Positions 63,187 to 64,000 of a stretch of 64,000 nucleotides of DNA are shown here, in pieces. This stretch comes from Kribbella sp. VKM Ac-2569 (GTDB lineage Bacteria > Actinomycetota > Actinomycetes > Propionibacteriales > Kribbellaceae): positions 124,001-188,000 of the forward strand of contig NZ_SGXJ01000005.1 in NCBI RefSeq assembly GCF_004216905.1, read 5' to 3'. Below the pieces are notes generated by a model that was not told the DNA's origin, made no database searches, and was given only the letters and a program-made list of their open reading frames with translations. The first letter of the stretch is position 1, and each line of letters starts with the position of its first letter. The position numbers and the translations under genes were made by a program.

Positions 63187-64000
63187 GCGCGCACCTCGAC
63201 GAAGTAGTCGACGCCGGGGCGGGTGCGGAACTCGACCACGCCGTCCTCCGGGCGGGCGAACGCCACCGGGCCGATGGACGACCTGACATCCACCAAAGCG
63301 CCGGTCCGCAGCCGCAGCCGGTTGCCGAGCAGCGACCGAACCGTTGCCTTGGTCAACTTCCCGCCGGACCACGAGAACTCCAGGTCGAAGCCGCCGCGGG
63401 CACGCATGCCCCGCACGCTCCCGGCCGGGAACGCCGTCGGCAGGCACGGGAGCAGCGCGACCTCGCCGGAGTGGCTCTGCATGATCATCTCGGTGATCCC
63501 GGAGACGCCGCCGAAGTTCCCGTCGATCTGGAACGGTGGGTGCAGGTCGAACATGTTCGGCGCGGTACGACCCGGAGCCAGCAGCTGGGTCAGGTGCTTG
63601 TACGCGTTGTCCGGCTCGAGCAGCCGGGCGCGGAGGTTGAGCTTCCACGCCAGCGACCAGCCGGCGGTGACAGCCGGACCGCGCAGTTCCAGCGATTTGC
63701 GGGCCGCGTCGGCGAGTTCCGGCGTACTGCGTGGCGTCACCTGGTCGCTCGGGAAGACGGCCCACAGGTGTGAGACATGTCGACTCGACTCCAGCGCGGC
63801 CTCCTCCCAGTCGATCAGCCACTCCTGGATCTGGCCGAGGTACCCGATCTGGATCGGTGCCAGCTTCGACCGTGCGTCCGCGGCGGCCGCGGCCATCACG
63901 CTGTCGACACCAAGCACCGCAGTCGCTTGCCCGAACACCTTGAACAGGTCGTGCAGGATCTCGGTGTCCATGGTCGGTCCTGCGCACATGCTCACGCCGA
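63183..64000 (-). CDS. GH95 alpha-L-fucosidase/galactosidase, C-terminal part
   Basis: The last 270 or so codons are in the window; the 5' end is beyond 64000. Family landmarks are SRHVSHLWAVFPSDQ, the catalytic-domain segment PPFQIDGNFGGVSGITEM and MQSHSGEVALLPCLP. The frame is still open at the window edge, so the listed end is not the real start. GH95 enzymes remove alpha-1,2-linked L-fucose or L-galactose, both found in xyloglucan and rhamnogalacturonan II side chains. Coupled to the 60436 gene by ATGA. Confidence 0.88.
   Translation of the reverse strand, partial: GVSMCAGPTMDTEILHDLFKVFGQATAVLGVDSVMAAAAADARSKLAPIQIGYLGQIQEWLIDWEEAALESSRHVSHLWAVFPSDQVTPRSTPELADAARKSLELRGPAVTAGWSLAWKLNLRARLLEPDNAYKHLTQLLAPGRTAPNMFDLHPPFQIDGNFGGVSGITEMIMQSHSGEVALLPCLPTAFPAGSVRGMRARGGFDLEFSWSGGKLTKATVRSLLGNRLRLRTGALVDVRSSIGPVAFARPEDGVVEFRTRPGVDYFVEVRA

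Overview
The window comes from a high-G+C actinobacterium. The genes have dense GTG starts, stop/start overlaps, many twin-arginine signal peptides, DUF2550 directly after atpC and a DUF222/HNH gene. Gene content and style resemble Kribbella or a close relative in the Propionibacteriales. That assignment is inference; no rRNA gene is present.

Layout. 1-6009: the 3' half of an F1Fo ATP synthase operon (atpF end, atpHAGDC) followed by DUF2550. 6406-10344: a THUMP-less RNA/DNA methyltransferase, a secreted DUF6351 hydrolase-like protein and a VOC-fold protein. 10358-56965: a very large plant cell-wall (pectin) utilisation island. 57043-60433: unrelated genes (DUF222/HNH, HxlR/SDR pair, HIT protein). 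60436-64000: two GH95-type genes, the outer one running off the window.

The pectin island. Exported enzymes attack the polymer: a PL1 pectate lyase with Ca-binding and Ig-like modules, an SGNH esterase fused to a pectin methylesterase, an alpha/beta hydrolase and three exported GH28 proteins. An oligopeptide/oligosaccharide-type ABC importer (17572-23722) takes up fragments. Signal-less enzymes finish the job inside the cell: two GH2, GH42, GH78, two GH127-type, two GH28, a four-Asp-box propeller, a GH-A clan DUF5060/DUF5605 enzyme and its catalytically dead tandem copy, and one unrecognised 690-residue protein. A three-gene operon (zinc dehydrogenase, RuBisCO-like protein, DUF1537 kinase) matches the known 3-oxo-isoapionate branch of D-apiose catabolism. 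With rhamnosidase, galactosidases, arabinofuranosidases and a fucosidase/galactosidase-type gene, it points to rhamnogalacturonan I/II side chains as the diet.

Regulation. Two different LacI-type operators recur in the island. Type 1, TGCAAACGATTGC(A/G), occurs at 15000, 15032, 49376 and 51993. Type 2, close to GGCAAAGGTTTACC, occurs at 35737, 41428, 41496 and 49477. Two LacI genes (40360-41379 and 50934-51941) are the obvious candidates, so the island appears split into two regulons that meet in the 160-bp gap at 49361-49520. A nested set of mutually exclusive inverted repeats at 40205-40301 is the most unusual non-coding structure. No IS element, CRISPR array, rRNA or intact tRNA gene was found.
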